DNA of 64,000 bases. Origin: Sphaerisporangium siamense (GTDB lineage Bacteria; Actinomycetota; Actinomycetes; Streptosporangiales; Streptosporangiaceae). Made by a program: the position numbers and the translations under genes. Where the stretch lies: NCBI RefSeq assembly GCF_014205275.1, contig NZ_JACHND010000001.1:3658001-3722000 (forward strand). The letters run 5' to 3'. Under the pieces are notes generated by a model. The model saw only the letters and a program-made list of their open reading frames with translations, was not told where the DNA came from and did not search any database. Positions 34,000 to 42,461 of the stretch are shown here, in pieces; the first letter of the stretch is position 1, and every line of letters begins with the position of its first letter.

Positions 34000-35295
34000 T
34001 CAGGTCTCCCTCACGAAGAACCAGCTTTCGAACACGTCGCCGCCCGCGCCGGTGCCGGACGTCCAGGGCCCGACCCCGGACGGCGGGACGTCGCAGCCCC
34101 GCGACTCACCGTCCTCGGCCGGGTCGATCGTGGGGACGCGCCCTCCGACGTTGGTGCCGTCCACCGGACGGCAGCAGCGGTCGAGGATGAACGCGCCGCG
34201 CACGCTGATCAGCACCCGGTCGCTGTCCTGCAGCACCTCGCGGGTGGTCTGCCGGTAGCGGAACTGACGGGTGAACTCCTGGTCCTCGTCCGGCTCGGCG
34301 AACGTGCCGCCCATGTACCAGGTCGAGGCGTTGCGCCCGGCGCCGCCCTCGATGACCTGGATCTCCACCACGCCCGGCCGCAGCGTGTCCACGCGGACGT
34401 CGTCGGAGAACCGCACCACCAGGCCGCCCGCCTCGTCGTGCGTGCCGAGCAGGGCCCGCGCCTCGTCGACGGTGTAGGTGTGGCCGTGGATCCAGTTGAT
34501 CCCGGTGATCACGGTGGGCACGTGCCGGCCGAACGGGCGCCGGACGTTCATGTGGATCTGGTCCTCGCGCACCGGACGGCGCCAGTCCACGTCGTCGATC
34601 CTGGCCAGCCACAGGGTCTTGTGGCGGCAGCGGGCGCAGGCGGTGTCGCAGCGCTCGTCCTCGGGCGGCTCGTGCCCGGTCACGCGGACGGTGTAGCACT
34701 CCTCGGTCCAGCCGAACTCGCAGTCGGAGGACTCGGCGCACCCGTCGTTGTAGACGGCCCGGGTCGGCTCCACCGGACGCTCGGCGTACCGGACGCCCAC
34801 CCAGACGGTGCCGGTGTCCCGCTCGTCGGGCGGCAGCGCCTTCCACAGGTCGACCAGGGTGCCGTCCCTGACCACGATCTCGTTGCCGTCGCAGTCCACG
34901 CCGAGGCCCGGCCTGATGCGGACCTTGGCCCGGTGGCGGTGCCGCCTGGACGCGTCCAGGCCCTCGCCGTCCCCGCCGTCCCCGGCGTTTTCGGCGCCGT
35001 CCTCGACGGCCTCGTCGTCGCCCTCAGCGTCGTCGCCGGCCGCGGTCTCCTCGCCGGGCCGCGGCCCGTCGCCGTCCGCGTCGGGGTGGTCGTCCCCCCG
35101 CCACGGCGGCTCGACGAACAGCCCGCACACCACGCCGTACCCGAGGAGGCCGCGCAGCCGCAGCCTCAGCTTCTCGCGGAAGTATTCCTGCTCACGCTGG
35201 AAGTCCCTGGCGCTCAGCATCTGGCCGTGGAAGTACCGTAACCGGCGCAGCGGCGGGGCGTCGAACCCCGTCGTTCCCGTCTCTGTCTCCGTCAT
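34000..35295 (-). CDS. eCIS-associated FxGQ protein 3
   Basis: 431 aa. YFHGQMLSARDF (F22-G24-Q25), GYGVVCGLFV and RPGLGVDCDGNEIVV repeat the motifs of the two downstream neighbours. An acidic low-complexity insertion (residues about 73-110: GEETAAGDDAEGDDEAVEDG) separates the first two, followed by basic RRHRHRAKVR. Cys-rich middle (NDGCAESSDCEFGW, CDTACARC). The three genes are presumably ancient tandem duplicates with divergent C-termini. Role in the particle unknown. Confidence 0.75.
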   Translation of the reverse strand: MTETETGTTGFDAPPLRRLRYFHGQMLSARDFQREQEYFREKLRLRLRGLLGYGVVCGLFVEPPWRGDDHPDADGDGPRPGEETAAGDDAEGDDEAVEDGAENAGDGGDGEGLDASRRHRHRAKVRIRPGLGVDCDGNEIVVRDGTLVDLWKALPPDERDTGTVWVGVRYAERPVEPTRAVYNDGCAESSDCEFGWTEECYTVRVTGHEPPEDERCDTACARCRHKTLWLARIDDVDWRRPVREDQIHMNVRRPFGRHVPTVITGINWIHGHTYTVDEARALLGTHDEAGGLVVRFSDDVRVDTLRPGVVEIQVIEGGAGRNASTWYMGGTFAEPDEDQEFTRQFRYRQTTREVLQDSDRVLISVRGAFILDRCCRPVDGTNVGGRVPTIDPAEDGESRGCDVPPSGVGPWTSGTGAGGDVFESWFFVRET

Positions 35296-35308
35296 CTCCC
35301 TGGTCCTC

Positions 35309-37246
35309 TCAAGACAATTGCGTGTGCACGCCCACGGCGGAGATCACTCCGGCGCTCACCCCGGCGTGCGCTCCCTTCGGCCCCGGCCTCAGCACCCCGT
35401 CGCGGTTCAGCCGCAGCGCGCCGCCCAGCACGGGCGGGGGCAACGGGACGAACGCGGTGTCCACCCCGACCGTGGACCGGGCGCCGACCACGAAACCCGC
35501 GCCGCCGAGCCGCACCGACCCCGCGGTGTGCGCGGGGGCCTGCCGTTCGACCAGCCGCCCGAGCGCGCGCTCGTCGGCCGACCCGGCGGGCAGCAGCACG
35601 CGGAAGCGGTGCGCGTGCGCGGCCTGCGGGTCCCCGTCCGGGTCGCCGAACGCGCGCAGCGGCGCGCCGCCCAGGGCGGAGCCGCCCACCCGGAACCGGC
35701 TCGACGACCGGCCGAACAGCCGTACGGCCCCGAGCCCCGGCCCGGAGCCCGACGCGAGCCGCCGGACCTGGGCCCACTGACGGTCGCCCGTCAGCTCGTC
35801 CAGCACCGGCTTGACCCCGAAGACGATGCGCACCGCCTTCTTCAGCGCCCACGGCGTGCCGCGGCGGCGGTAGAGCTCCGGGGCCGCGGCCAGCAGCGCC
35901 CGCCGCGTCCGCGCGTCCCACCCCGCCTCGAACGACAGGCCGAGCAGGCCCGCGAGCCAGGGCAGCGCCCGGTCGGGCACCCCGGCCGGGTCGAGCAGCG
36001 CGGGGTGGCGTTCGATGACCCGGTCCAGTTCCTCCAGCGAGGCGTCGAACAGCGACAGGAAGCGCTCGGTGAAGTCGTCGGCCGCCGGGTCCTGGCGGAA
36101 CGCGGGGGGCAGCAGGTCCGCGCTGGTGGCACGCGGGAAGTCCAGGCGGATCCTCCGCACGACCGGGGTCGCGGCGCCGTCGCCGGACAGCCGCAGGCGC
36201 AGCGTGAGGAACCGGCCGGGCGGCTGGTCCACCAGGAAGTCGGTGGTCCCGGGCGGCGCGGCCTGCCAGTCGGACTCGGCGTACCGGTCGTCCTCGGACA
36301 CCACGATCTCGACGCCCACCGCCGTCCCCGGGGGGACGTCGGCGTCCACGCGGACGCGGTGCCAGCGGCACCGCGACAGGCCGCTGTCGATGCGGGCGGT
36401 GACGTACTGCCCGGCCGGCACGTACGCCTCCGGCTCGGGCGGGTCCCCGGGCCGCGGCCGGCCGCGCCAGGTGTAGCACCGGGTCGTCTCGCCGTCCGCG
36501 CCGTTCTCCGTGAGGCGGAAGCCGTCCTCGCCCGCCGAGACCAGCCCGCTCGGGGGGACGGCGGCGGCCAGCTCCTCCAGGGTGGCGGGCTCGAACGGGC
36601 GGTGCCGCCCGCCGCGATAGATGCGCGGGGACCCGTCGTCGGCCAGCACCCAGATCGCCCGGCCCGGCCCGGCGAGCAGCCCGGCGATCTCGCCGGGGAT
36701 GCCGGTGCGCAGCACGCCGCGGGGCCGCCCGTCCGAGGCGAACCGCCACAGGTCCGTGCCGTCCTCGCGGGCCACCAGCACCTCGTCACCCGGGGCGAGC
36801 GCGGCGCGCCGCGCGCCGCGTACCTTGACGACCCCGGCGAGCTGTTCGCCCTCCCGCCGCCACACCAGCACCCGGTCCCGCTCCACCAGCGCGACGCGGT
36901 GTCCCCGCGCGGCCACCGACACCGGGTGGCGGGCCAGGCCGGGATCGCGGTCGCCCCGCCACACCGGCGTCCAGCCGCACGCGTCGCGGCGCAGCAGCCG
37001 GGGCCCGCCGGGCACGGCCAGGTACCAGGCGCCGGGCCGGCAGCCGGGCGCGAGCCTGCGGTCGGGGAACCACGGCAGCAGGTGGCGCCGGGTCGGCCCC
37101 GCGGGGGAGTTCCCGGCGTAGGCCAGGCGGACGCCGGCCGGGTCGTCGAACCCGGTGAGCCCGGTGTCGCCGGGCGGGCCGGTCACCTCCCACCCGACGT
37201 AGGCGTCGAGCAGGCGGAAGGTCGGAGGCTGGGGAGCGCACGTCAC
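35309..37246 (-). CDS. Phage tail protein, P2 gpI-like wedge fused to a propeller-like N-terminus
   Basis: 645 aa. Residues about 1-300 contain repeated short strands resembling propeller blades (WYLAVPGGPRLLRRDACGW, RVLVWRREGEQLAGVV, EVLVAREDGTDLWRFASDG, IWVLADDGSPRIYRGG). Residues about 370-500 form the phage tail gpI-like region (FTERFLSLFDASLEELDRVI, LPWLAGLLGLSFEAGW, AAPELYRRRGTPWALKKAV). GTG 37246 overlaps the upstream stop (GTGA); longer frames run into that gene. This is the third wedge component beside the two J proteins. The propeller could display or bind a receptor or cargo (inference). Confidence 0.82.
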   Translation of the reverse strand: MTCAPQPPTFRLLDAYVGWEVTGPPGDTGLTGFDDPAGVRLAYAGNSPAGPTRRHLLPWFPDRRLAPGCRPGAWYLAVPGGPRLLRRDACGWTPVWRGDRDPGLARHPVSVAARGHRVALVERDRVLVWRREGEQLAGVVKVRGARRAALAPGDEVLVAREDGTDLWRFASDGRPRGVLRTGIPGEIAGLLAGPGRAIWVLADDGSPRIYRGGRHRPFEPATLEELAAAVPPSGLVSAGEDGFRLTENGADGETTRCYTWRGRPRPGDPPEPEAYVPAGQYVTARIDSGLSRCRWHRVRVDADVPPGTAVGVEIVVSEDDRYAESDWQAAPPGTTDFLVDQPPGRFLTLRLRLSGDGAATPVVRRIRLDFPRATSADLLPPAFRQDPAADDFTERFLSLFDASLEELDRVIERHPALLDPAGVPDRALPWLAGLLGLSFEAGWDARTRRALLAAAPELYRRRGTPWALKKAVRIVFGVKPVLDELTGDRQWAQVRRLASGSGPGLGAVRLFGRSSSRFRVGGSALGGAPLRAFGDPDGDPQAAHAHRFRVLLPAGSADERALGRLVERQAPAHTAGSVRLGGAGFVVGARSTVGVDTAFVPLPPPVLGGALRLNRDGVLRPGPKGAHAGVSAGVISAVGVHTQLS

Positions 37247-39285
37247 GGTCGGTCTCCTACGGGGATCAGCAGCGGGCGCTCGGGCCACACGAGCGTGTGG
37301 GGCGCGATCGCGTGATCGGCGCAGGGCGGCAACCGCAGGCCGTCGACGGTGAACGTGAGCCGGGACACCGCGCGCACCCCGTCCACCGCCAGCAGCCGCC
37401 GCACCGTCGGGGTGTGCCGCAGCGCGCCGCCGAACGGCCAGCCCGCGCCGGAGTCCCCGCCGCGCAGCGGGTCCAGGTACGCGGTCACCGCGTCGCCCGC
37501 CGCGGCCAGCACGCCGGCGCGGTCGCGGCCCGGGTCCAGGACGACCCACGCATCCACGGCCACCCGCGCGTACCGCACCGGCCCGGCGACCACCGTGACC
37601 CCGGCCGGGGCCACCTCACGGGTGAGATGGCCGGCGACCGCGCGCAGCGTCGCGGCCGTCGGCACCGGAGGCTCGCCGTCGTCGCCCGCGGGCGGCACCA
37701 CGAGAACGCCCACCACGCCCGGGATCGGCACGCCGGGGTGGTCCGGGTGCAGGCCCGCCACCCCGTGCGCGCGGGCCACCGACGCGCCCGGCGCATGCGC
37801 GGCCAGCAGCCCGTAGTCGGCGGGCGTCACGGCGCGGCCCCGGGCGCGCAGCTCCCCGGCGCCGCGTCGGATCGCCTCGGCGTCGGGCTCGGCGTCCGTC
37901 CCGCCCGAGGCGGGGAAGGGGTTGGTGACGCCGGCGACGAACGGGAGCGCGGTCACCACGGCGTTGACGGCGCCCGCCCGCACGGCTCCGGCCGCGCCGC
38001 CGCCCACGCGGTAGCGCGCCGCCCGCACGTTGCGGAACCCGGGCGGCACGGCCGCGCCGTGCACGCCGTCGCCGAAGGTGACCTCGCCGGTCGCGTGGTC
38101 CACGACGAACACCCGGTCGTCGGGGCCGTAGGCGGCCAGGCTCTCCACTTCCTCCCACCGCGTCGCGCGGGCCGCCGTCGTGCCGAACACGTCGCCGCCC
38201 GCGTCGTCGTCCACCTCGATCACGACCGAGCCCGCGAGGATCGGCACCTGGCTCAGCGTCATCCGCCGCCGCCCCGCGTCCGAAGGGTCCTGGACCGGTT
38301 GCAGCGGCTCGTCCCTGATGGTGCGGGCGGCCGTGGCCGCGACCATGTTGAGCCGCAGCCCCGAGATCGCGGGCGGCGCGCCGTCGAACGCGCCGTGCGC
38401 GATCCGCAGCCGCAGCCACCGCAGCGGCGGGCCCGGCCTGGGCCCCGGCGGGCGGGACGGCTCCCAGGAGCGCGGCACCCGCAGCTCCACGGTCCCGCTC
38501 GCGCGCAGCCCGCCGGTGTCGTCGCGCACGACGGTGACGGGCACGAACCTGCCGCCGTCCAGCACGTCCCAGCGCAGCAGCGGCGGAGGCGGGGACGGCA
38601 CGGGGGCGAGCCCGCCGGAGGCCGCGGGCGCGGGCGGCGCGGCGGCCACCACGAAGCCCAGCGTGAGCGCCGGGTACGGGCTCGCGGTGCCCGCCAGGCC
38701 GATCCACAGCCCGTTGCCCGGCTCGGGGGCGCGGCGGAAGGGCGCGAACGGGCGTCCGGGGCCTGCGGGGCCGAGCACGATCGCCTGGAGCGACCCGGCC
38801 TCCTGCACCGCGAGCGCGGCGAGCGTGGCCGGGGTGGCGTACAGGTCCTCGTCGGTCTCGTAGATCACCTGCCCGGCCGTGCCGGACACGGTGGCCTGGA
38901 ACCCGGCCGGGACCAGCACCGACGCGCCGTCCGGCGGGTTCACCGCGAACTCCAGCAGCGCGACCGCCGCCCCGGCCGGCCTGCGCCGCACGCCCGCCGT
39001 CGCCAGGTGCTCGGCCAGCGCCTTCTCCGGCAGCCGGTTCACCCGGGCGAGCACGGGCTCGGCCTGCGTGCCGAACAGCCGCACCAGCGCGACCCCGGCG
39101 TCCCTGCGGTCGGAGTTGGTCCAGTCGGGCGTGTACCCGGGGATCCGGGCGCGCACGGCGGCCCTGACCGCCTCCCGGGTCGCCTCGACCAGCTCCGGCC
39201 GCACGCCCGAGGGCCCGGGGCCGGGGACGATCCGTCCCTCGGCGTCGTCGTCCGCGGCCCGCTCCCACCACACCTGCCCGGTCAT
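37243..39285 (-). CDS. Baseplate J family protein 2 (Afp12-like)
   Basis: 680 aa. The N-terminal PGYTPDWTNSDRRDAGVALVRLFG and LPEKALAEHLATAGVRRRPA and the later VTFGDGVHGAAVPPGFRNV, RGRAVTPADYGLLA and ARAHGVAGLHPDHPG are signatures of putative baseplate assembly proteins with a J domain. It would form part of the wedge ring triggering sheath contraction. It overlaps both neighbours (GTGA downstream; ATGA-type upstream at 39282-39285). Confidence 0.88.
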   Translation of the reverse strand: MTGQVWWERAADDDAEGRIVPGPGPSGVRPELVEATREAVRAAVRARIPGYTPDWTNSDRRDAGVALVRLFGTQAEPVLARVNRLPEKALAEHLATAGVRRRPAGAAVALLEFAVNPPDGASVLVPAGFQATVSGTAGQVIYETDEDLYATPATLAALAVQEAGSLQAIVLGPAGPGRPFAPFRRAPEPGNGLWIGLAGTASPYPALTLGFVVAAAPPAPAASGGLAPVPSPPPPLLRWDVLDGGRFVPVTVVRDDTGGLRASGTVELRVPRSWEPSRPPGPRPGPPLRWLRLRIAHGAFDGAPPAISGLRLNMVAATAARTIRDEPLQPVQDPSDAGRRRMTLSQVPILAGSVVIEVDDDAGGDVFGTTAARATRWEEVESLAAYGPDDRVFVVDHATGEVTFGDGVHGAAVPPGFRNVRAARYRVGGGAAGAVRAGAVNAVVTALPFVAGVTNPFPASGGTDAEPDAEAIRRGAGELRARGRAVTPADYGLLAAHAPGASVARAHGVAGLHPDHPGVPIPGVVGVLVVPPAGDDGEPPVPTAATLRAVAGHLTREVAPAGVTVVAGPVRYARVAVDAWVVLDPGRDRAGVLAAAGDAVTAYLDPLRGGDSGAGWPFGGALRHTPTVRRLLAVDGVRAVSRLTFTVDGLRLPPCADHAIAPHTLVWPERPLLIPVGDRP

Positions 39286-41297
39286 GTCAGCCCCTCACCC
39301 GTCTCGGCCACGGGCACGACCCGGATCCGGATCACCCGCGGCACCGGCAGCTCGAACGACCGCAGCGGCACATCGCGACAGTCCTCCCACGCCGCCTCGC
39401 CGTCCACGCCGGCCGCCCCGGCCGCGCTGTCAATGCCTTCAATGCCGTCAGCACAGTTCTCGCCGCCCGTGCCGATCGCGACGGCCAGGACGTCCGCGAG
39501 GTCGCCGAGCGCCCGCTGGGCGGCGCGCACCAGGGCGGAGGGGCGCAGCGCCTCCCCGAACGGCCATCCGTCCTCTTCGTCCCCACCCACCAGCGGGTCC
39601 AGGTAGCGGCGCAGCGCGGCGGTCACGACGGCCGAGACCCGCGCCCGGTCGGCCGGGTCGCCGGACAGGTCGACGCGCAGCGCCACCTCGCGATAGGCGG
39701 GCGGGCGGACGAACACCTCGGCGGTGAGCAGCCGCGCCTCCTCCAGACGGGCGGCGACCACGCGGAGCGCCGCCGGATCGGGCACGGGCGCGGCGACGAA
39801 GTCCGGACGGCCGAAGTCCCCGCGCGGCGCGGCGGGCACGATCCGCACGGTCACCGCGCCCGGCACCGTGGCGCAGGGGAAGCCGGGGTGCTCGCCGGGC
39901 GAGGCGTGCGCGCGGGCGACCGCGACCCCCGGCGTGGTCTCGGCCAGCGTGACGTGGTCGGCGGCGGTGACGGCGCGGGTCACCTCGCCGAGCGCCCCGG
40001 CGGCGCGGCGGCGGGCGTCGGCCACGGTCTCGGGTTCCTCGCCGCCCTCGGCCCGCACCACGTTGGCCCCTGCCAGCGCGCCGCGCCGGATGACGGAGTC
40101 CTGGACGGGCAGCCAGTTCCCGGTCAGGCCGCCGTTGCCGGCCCGTCCGCCCCCGACCACGTACTCGACCCTCACGTCCCCGGTCGGCACGGGGACGCGG
40201 CCGGTGAGGCCGTCGCCGAACTCCAGCGCGCCCTCCTCCCGGTCGATGACGAAGACCCGGTCGGCGGGAGCGCCGAAGGTGAGGTCGGCCACCGGCCGCC
40301 ATTCCTCGCCCGCCAGCCACAGGGACGCCTCCAGCAGGCGACCGGCGGCGTCCGGCAGCACGAGCCGCTGTCCCGGCAGCTTCCGCCACGCGCCGATCTG
40401 GTCGCCGAGCTCGGCGCCGGTCGCGGTGCGCCACTCGCGGTCCCGGGCGGCCGACACGTTGACCGCCACCTGGAGCAGCCGGGGCGGCGCGGCGAACGTC
40501 GCGGCGCGGGTGGACAGCAGCAGCCCCCGGCCCTCGGTGGTCCAGCCGGCGGGCGGCAGCAGCCGGACGATCCCGGAGCGCCGCAGGCCCGCCGTGCCGT
40601 CCCGCACCTCGGCGAAGGGACGTGGCGCGTCGTCGGAGCCGGGCCGGAACCAGGACCAGGTCAGCTCGGCGGGCGGCGGCACGTCGCCGGCCGCGCGCGG
40701 CGACCACGACGGCGGGGACGCGGCGGGCGCGTCCAGCTCGAACAGCAGCGAGATCGGGCCGGGCGCGGGCAGCGCGCCGGCGAGCGGCAGCGTGAACCGC
40801 GCCTCTGCCGGGCCGCCGCCGGGCGCCGCCAGCGGGACCCCGCGGCGGGCCCGCAGGTCCGTGGTGCGGTCCCGGTCGGTCCACACGGTCACCTCGCCCG
40901 CGGGGTCGAGCGGGAGGACGGTCACGTCGTCGTCCAGGGTGAAGGCCACCCGCCCCGCCGGGTCCCGCGACAGCACCGTCCCGGCGGGCACGACGGGGAC
41001 CGGCTCATCGGGCCACTCGGCGGCCAGCCGGAGCACCGTGGCCGCCGCCCCGGCCGGCCGGGGCGGGTCGAGGCCGAGCAGGCGCAGCACGGCGACCGTC
41101 AACGCGTCCGGCGCCTGGTCCAGCCAGTAGAGGCGCTGCTCCAGCAGGTAGGCGAACAGCTCCAGCAGCGTGACGCCGGGGTCGGCGGGCGCGTGCAGCG
41201 TCCAGACGCCGCCGGACTCGGCGGGAACGCGGCGGCGAATGGCCGCCATCATGTCGGCCCAGGTCAGGTCGTCCAGCTTCGGCGCGGGAATCGTCAC
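39282..41297 (-). CDS. Baseplate J family protein 1 (Afp11-like)
   Basis: 671 aa. The family signatures DPGVTLLELFAYLLEQRLYW, LRLLGLDPPRPAGA, LEFGDGLTGRVPVPTGDVRV and TRAVTAADHVTLAETTPGVA place it with gp6/J-type baseplate assembly proteins. The GTG start 41297 is the end of the short minicistron array A. An Ala/Gly-rich variable stretch near the C-terminus (GIEGIDSAAGAAGVDG) resembles a small repeat. It probably forms the wedge heterodimer with the next gene product. Confidence 0.88.
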   Translation of the reverse strand: MTIPAPKLDDLTWADMMAAIRRRVPAESGGVWTLHAPADPGVTLLELFAYLLEQRLYWLDQAPDALTVAVLRLLGLDPPRPAGAAATVLRLAAEWPDEPVPVVPAGTVLSRDPAGRVAFTLDDDVTVLPLDPAGEVTVWTDRDRTTDLRARRGVPLAAPGGGPAEARFTLPLAGALPAPGPISLLFELDAPAASPPSWSPRAAGDVPPPAELTWSWFRPGSDDAPRPFAEVRDGTAGLRRSGIVRLLPPAGWTTEGRGLLLSTRAATFAAPPRLLQVAVNVSAARDREWRTATGAELGDQIGAWRKLPGQRLVLPDAAGRLLEASLWLAGEEWRPVADLTFGAPADRVFVIDREEGALEFGDGLTGRVPVPTGDVRVEYVVGGGRAGNGGLTGNWLPVQDSVIRRGALAGANVVRAEGGEEPETVADARRRAAGALGEVTRAVTAADHVTLAETTPGVAVARAHASPGEHPGFPCATVPGAVTVRIVPAAPRGDFGRPDFVAAPVPDPAALRVVAARLEEARLLTAEVFVRPPAYREVALRVDLSGDPADRARVSAVVTAALRRYLDPLVGGDEEDGWPFGEALRPSALVRAAQRALGDLADVLAVAIGTGGENCADGIEGIDSAAGAAGVDGEAAWEDCRDVPLRSFELPVPRVIRIRVVPVAETGEGLT

Positions 41298-41374
41298 GGC
41301 GCGCTCCCGGTGGGGCGTGCGGGGGGAGTGGTCACGGAGCGCTCCCGGTCGGGCCGTTCGGCGGGAATGGTCAC
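41294..41374 (-). repeat. 39-bp junction duplication with minicistrons (array A)
   Basis: Three GTG starts at 41374, 41335 and 41297 (spacings 39 and 38) follow the gp25 gene. The gp25 end (CTCACCGGGAGCACCCCGTGA, reading ...LTGSTP) is repeated as CCCACCGGGAGCGCGCCGTGA before the baseplate start. ORFs: a 26-aa frame 41294-41374 (starts MTIPAERPDRERS) and an inner 13-aa frame 41294-41335 (MTTPPARPTGSAP). All overlap their neighbours by GTGA. Confidence 0.75.
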
Positions 41375-41775
41375 GGGGTGCTCCCGGTGAGGCCGAGGTA
41401 GTACGGGAAGACGAGGTTGGCCTTGGTGTTGCCGCGGCGGATTCGGTAGGTCACCGAGACGGTGACCCGGGAGGCGTCGGCGGGGTCGGTCTCGGCGCGC
41501 ACCTCTTCCAGTTCCACGCGGGGCTCGTGGGCGCGCACGGCCTCGACGATCGAGTTCTCCAGGTCGCGCAGGCTCTGCACGCCGCCGGGCGCGAACACCG
41601 ACTCCTGGGCGCGGGTGCCGAAGTCCGGTCGCATCACGCGTTCGCCGGTCGCGGTGAGCAGCAGGGCGCGCAGGCAGTGCTCGATGCTCTGCTCGCCGGC
41701 GGCGTACTCCAGCCGTCCCGCCTCGTCGGGCATGATCGGGAAGCGCCAGCCGGTGCCGAGGAAGTCCTCGCTCAC
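41371..41775 (-). CDS. GPW/gp25 family baseplate wedge protein (Afp9-like)
   Basis: 134 aa, the typical gp25 length. The pattern GTGWRFPIMPDEAGRLEYAA, SIEHCLRALLLTATGERVMR, PDFGTRAQESVF and the EPRVELEEVRAETD strand matches gp25-like proteins, which link wedge to sheath as the sheath initiator. The GTG start overlaps the spike gene stop. Its stop overlaps the first minicistron of array A. Confidence 0.93.
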   Translation of the reverse strand: MSEDFLGTGWRFPIMPDEAGRLEYAAGEQSIEHCLRALLLTATGERVMRPDFGTRAQESVFAPGGVQSLRDLENSIVEAVRAHEPRVELEEVRAETDPADASRVTVSVTYRIRRGNTKANLVFPYYLGLTGSTP

Positions 41776-42461
41776 GCGGTCCTCGCCTTCGTGGCCAGCA
41801 CGGAGGTGTCCAATGGCGGTGTGGGGGGCGCGCCGGACGACGCATGGGTGTGGGTGTTGAAGGCGGTCAGCAGCGCGTTGCCGAGCACGAGCGGCTCGGT
41901 CGCGCCGCCGCCGAGGTCGATGGACGAGGACTCGATGGTGACCTTCGCGGCCGTGAGCGTGATGTCGCCCGTGGCGGTCACGGTCACGCTGCCGCCCTCG
42001 GCCGCGGTGATCCTGATCGCCTTGCCCTGGTCGTCCAGCTCGACGACGTGCCCGGCGGCCGATCTGACCCGGACGGCGGCCTTGGACGCGGTGTCGTCCA
42101 GCAGCACCTCGTGCCCGTGCCGGGTCCGGATGATCTTCTGGTCCTTTCCGTCCTTCCTGGCCGCCGGCGGCTTGTCCACGCCGTTGTAGAGGCCGCCGAG
42201 GACGATCGGGAAGCGCATGTCACCGTGCACGAACGCCACCAGCACCTCGTCGCCCTTCTCGGGGACGAAGAGCGAGCCGTAGCCGCCGCCCGCGTAGAGC
42301 TGGCTCACCCGGCACCAGTCGGTGACGGTGCTGCCGTCGAACCACGGGAAGCGCACCTTCACCCGGCCCTCGTCGTCGCCCTCGTTCTCCTCGACGATGG
42401 CCTCGACGACGCCGTAGTAGCGCTTGTCGGTGCTGCGGGCGCGCGGCGTGGTCCTGGTCAT
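41772..42461 (-). CDS. Baseplate spike protein, gpV/VgrG-like (Afp8 C-terminal part)
   Basis: 229 aa. The OB-fold is at residues about 15-95 (YYGVVEAIVEENEGDDEGRV, KVRFPWFDG, VPEKGDEVLVAFVHGD, PIVLGGLYNG), then a beta-helix stem with repeated strands (VTVTATGDITLTAAKVTIES) and the C-terminal FNTHTHASSGAPP end typical of gpV spikes. It pierces the target envelope. Hub and spike are encoded separately here, overlapping by GTGA-type coupling. No PAAR-tip gene was found. Confidence 0.92.
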   Translation of the reverse strand: MTRTTPRARSTDKRYYGVVEAIVEENEGDDEGRVKVRFPWFDGSTVTDWCRVSQLYAGGGYGSLFVPEKGDEVLVAFVHGDMRFPIVLGGLYNGVDKPPAARKDGKDQKIIRTRHGHEVLLDDTASKAAVRVRSAAGHVVELDDQGKAIRITAAEGGSVTVTATGDITLTAAKVTIESSSIDLGGGATEPLVLGNALLTAFNTHTHASSGAPPTPPLDTSVLATKARTA

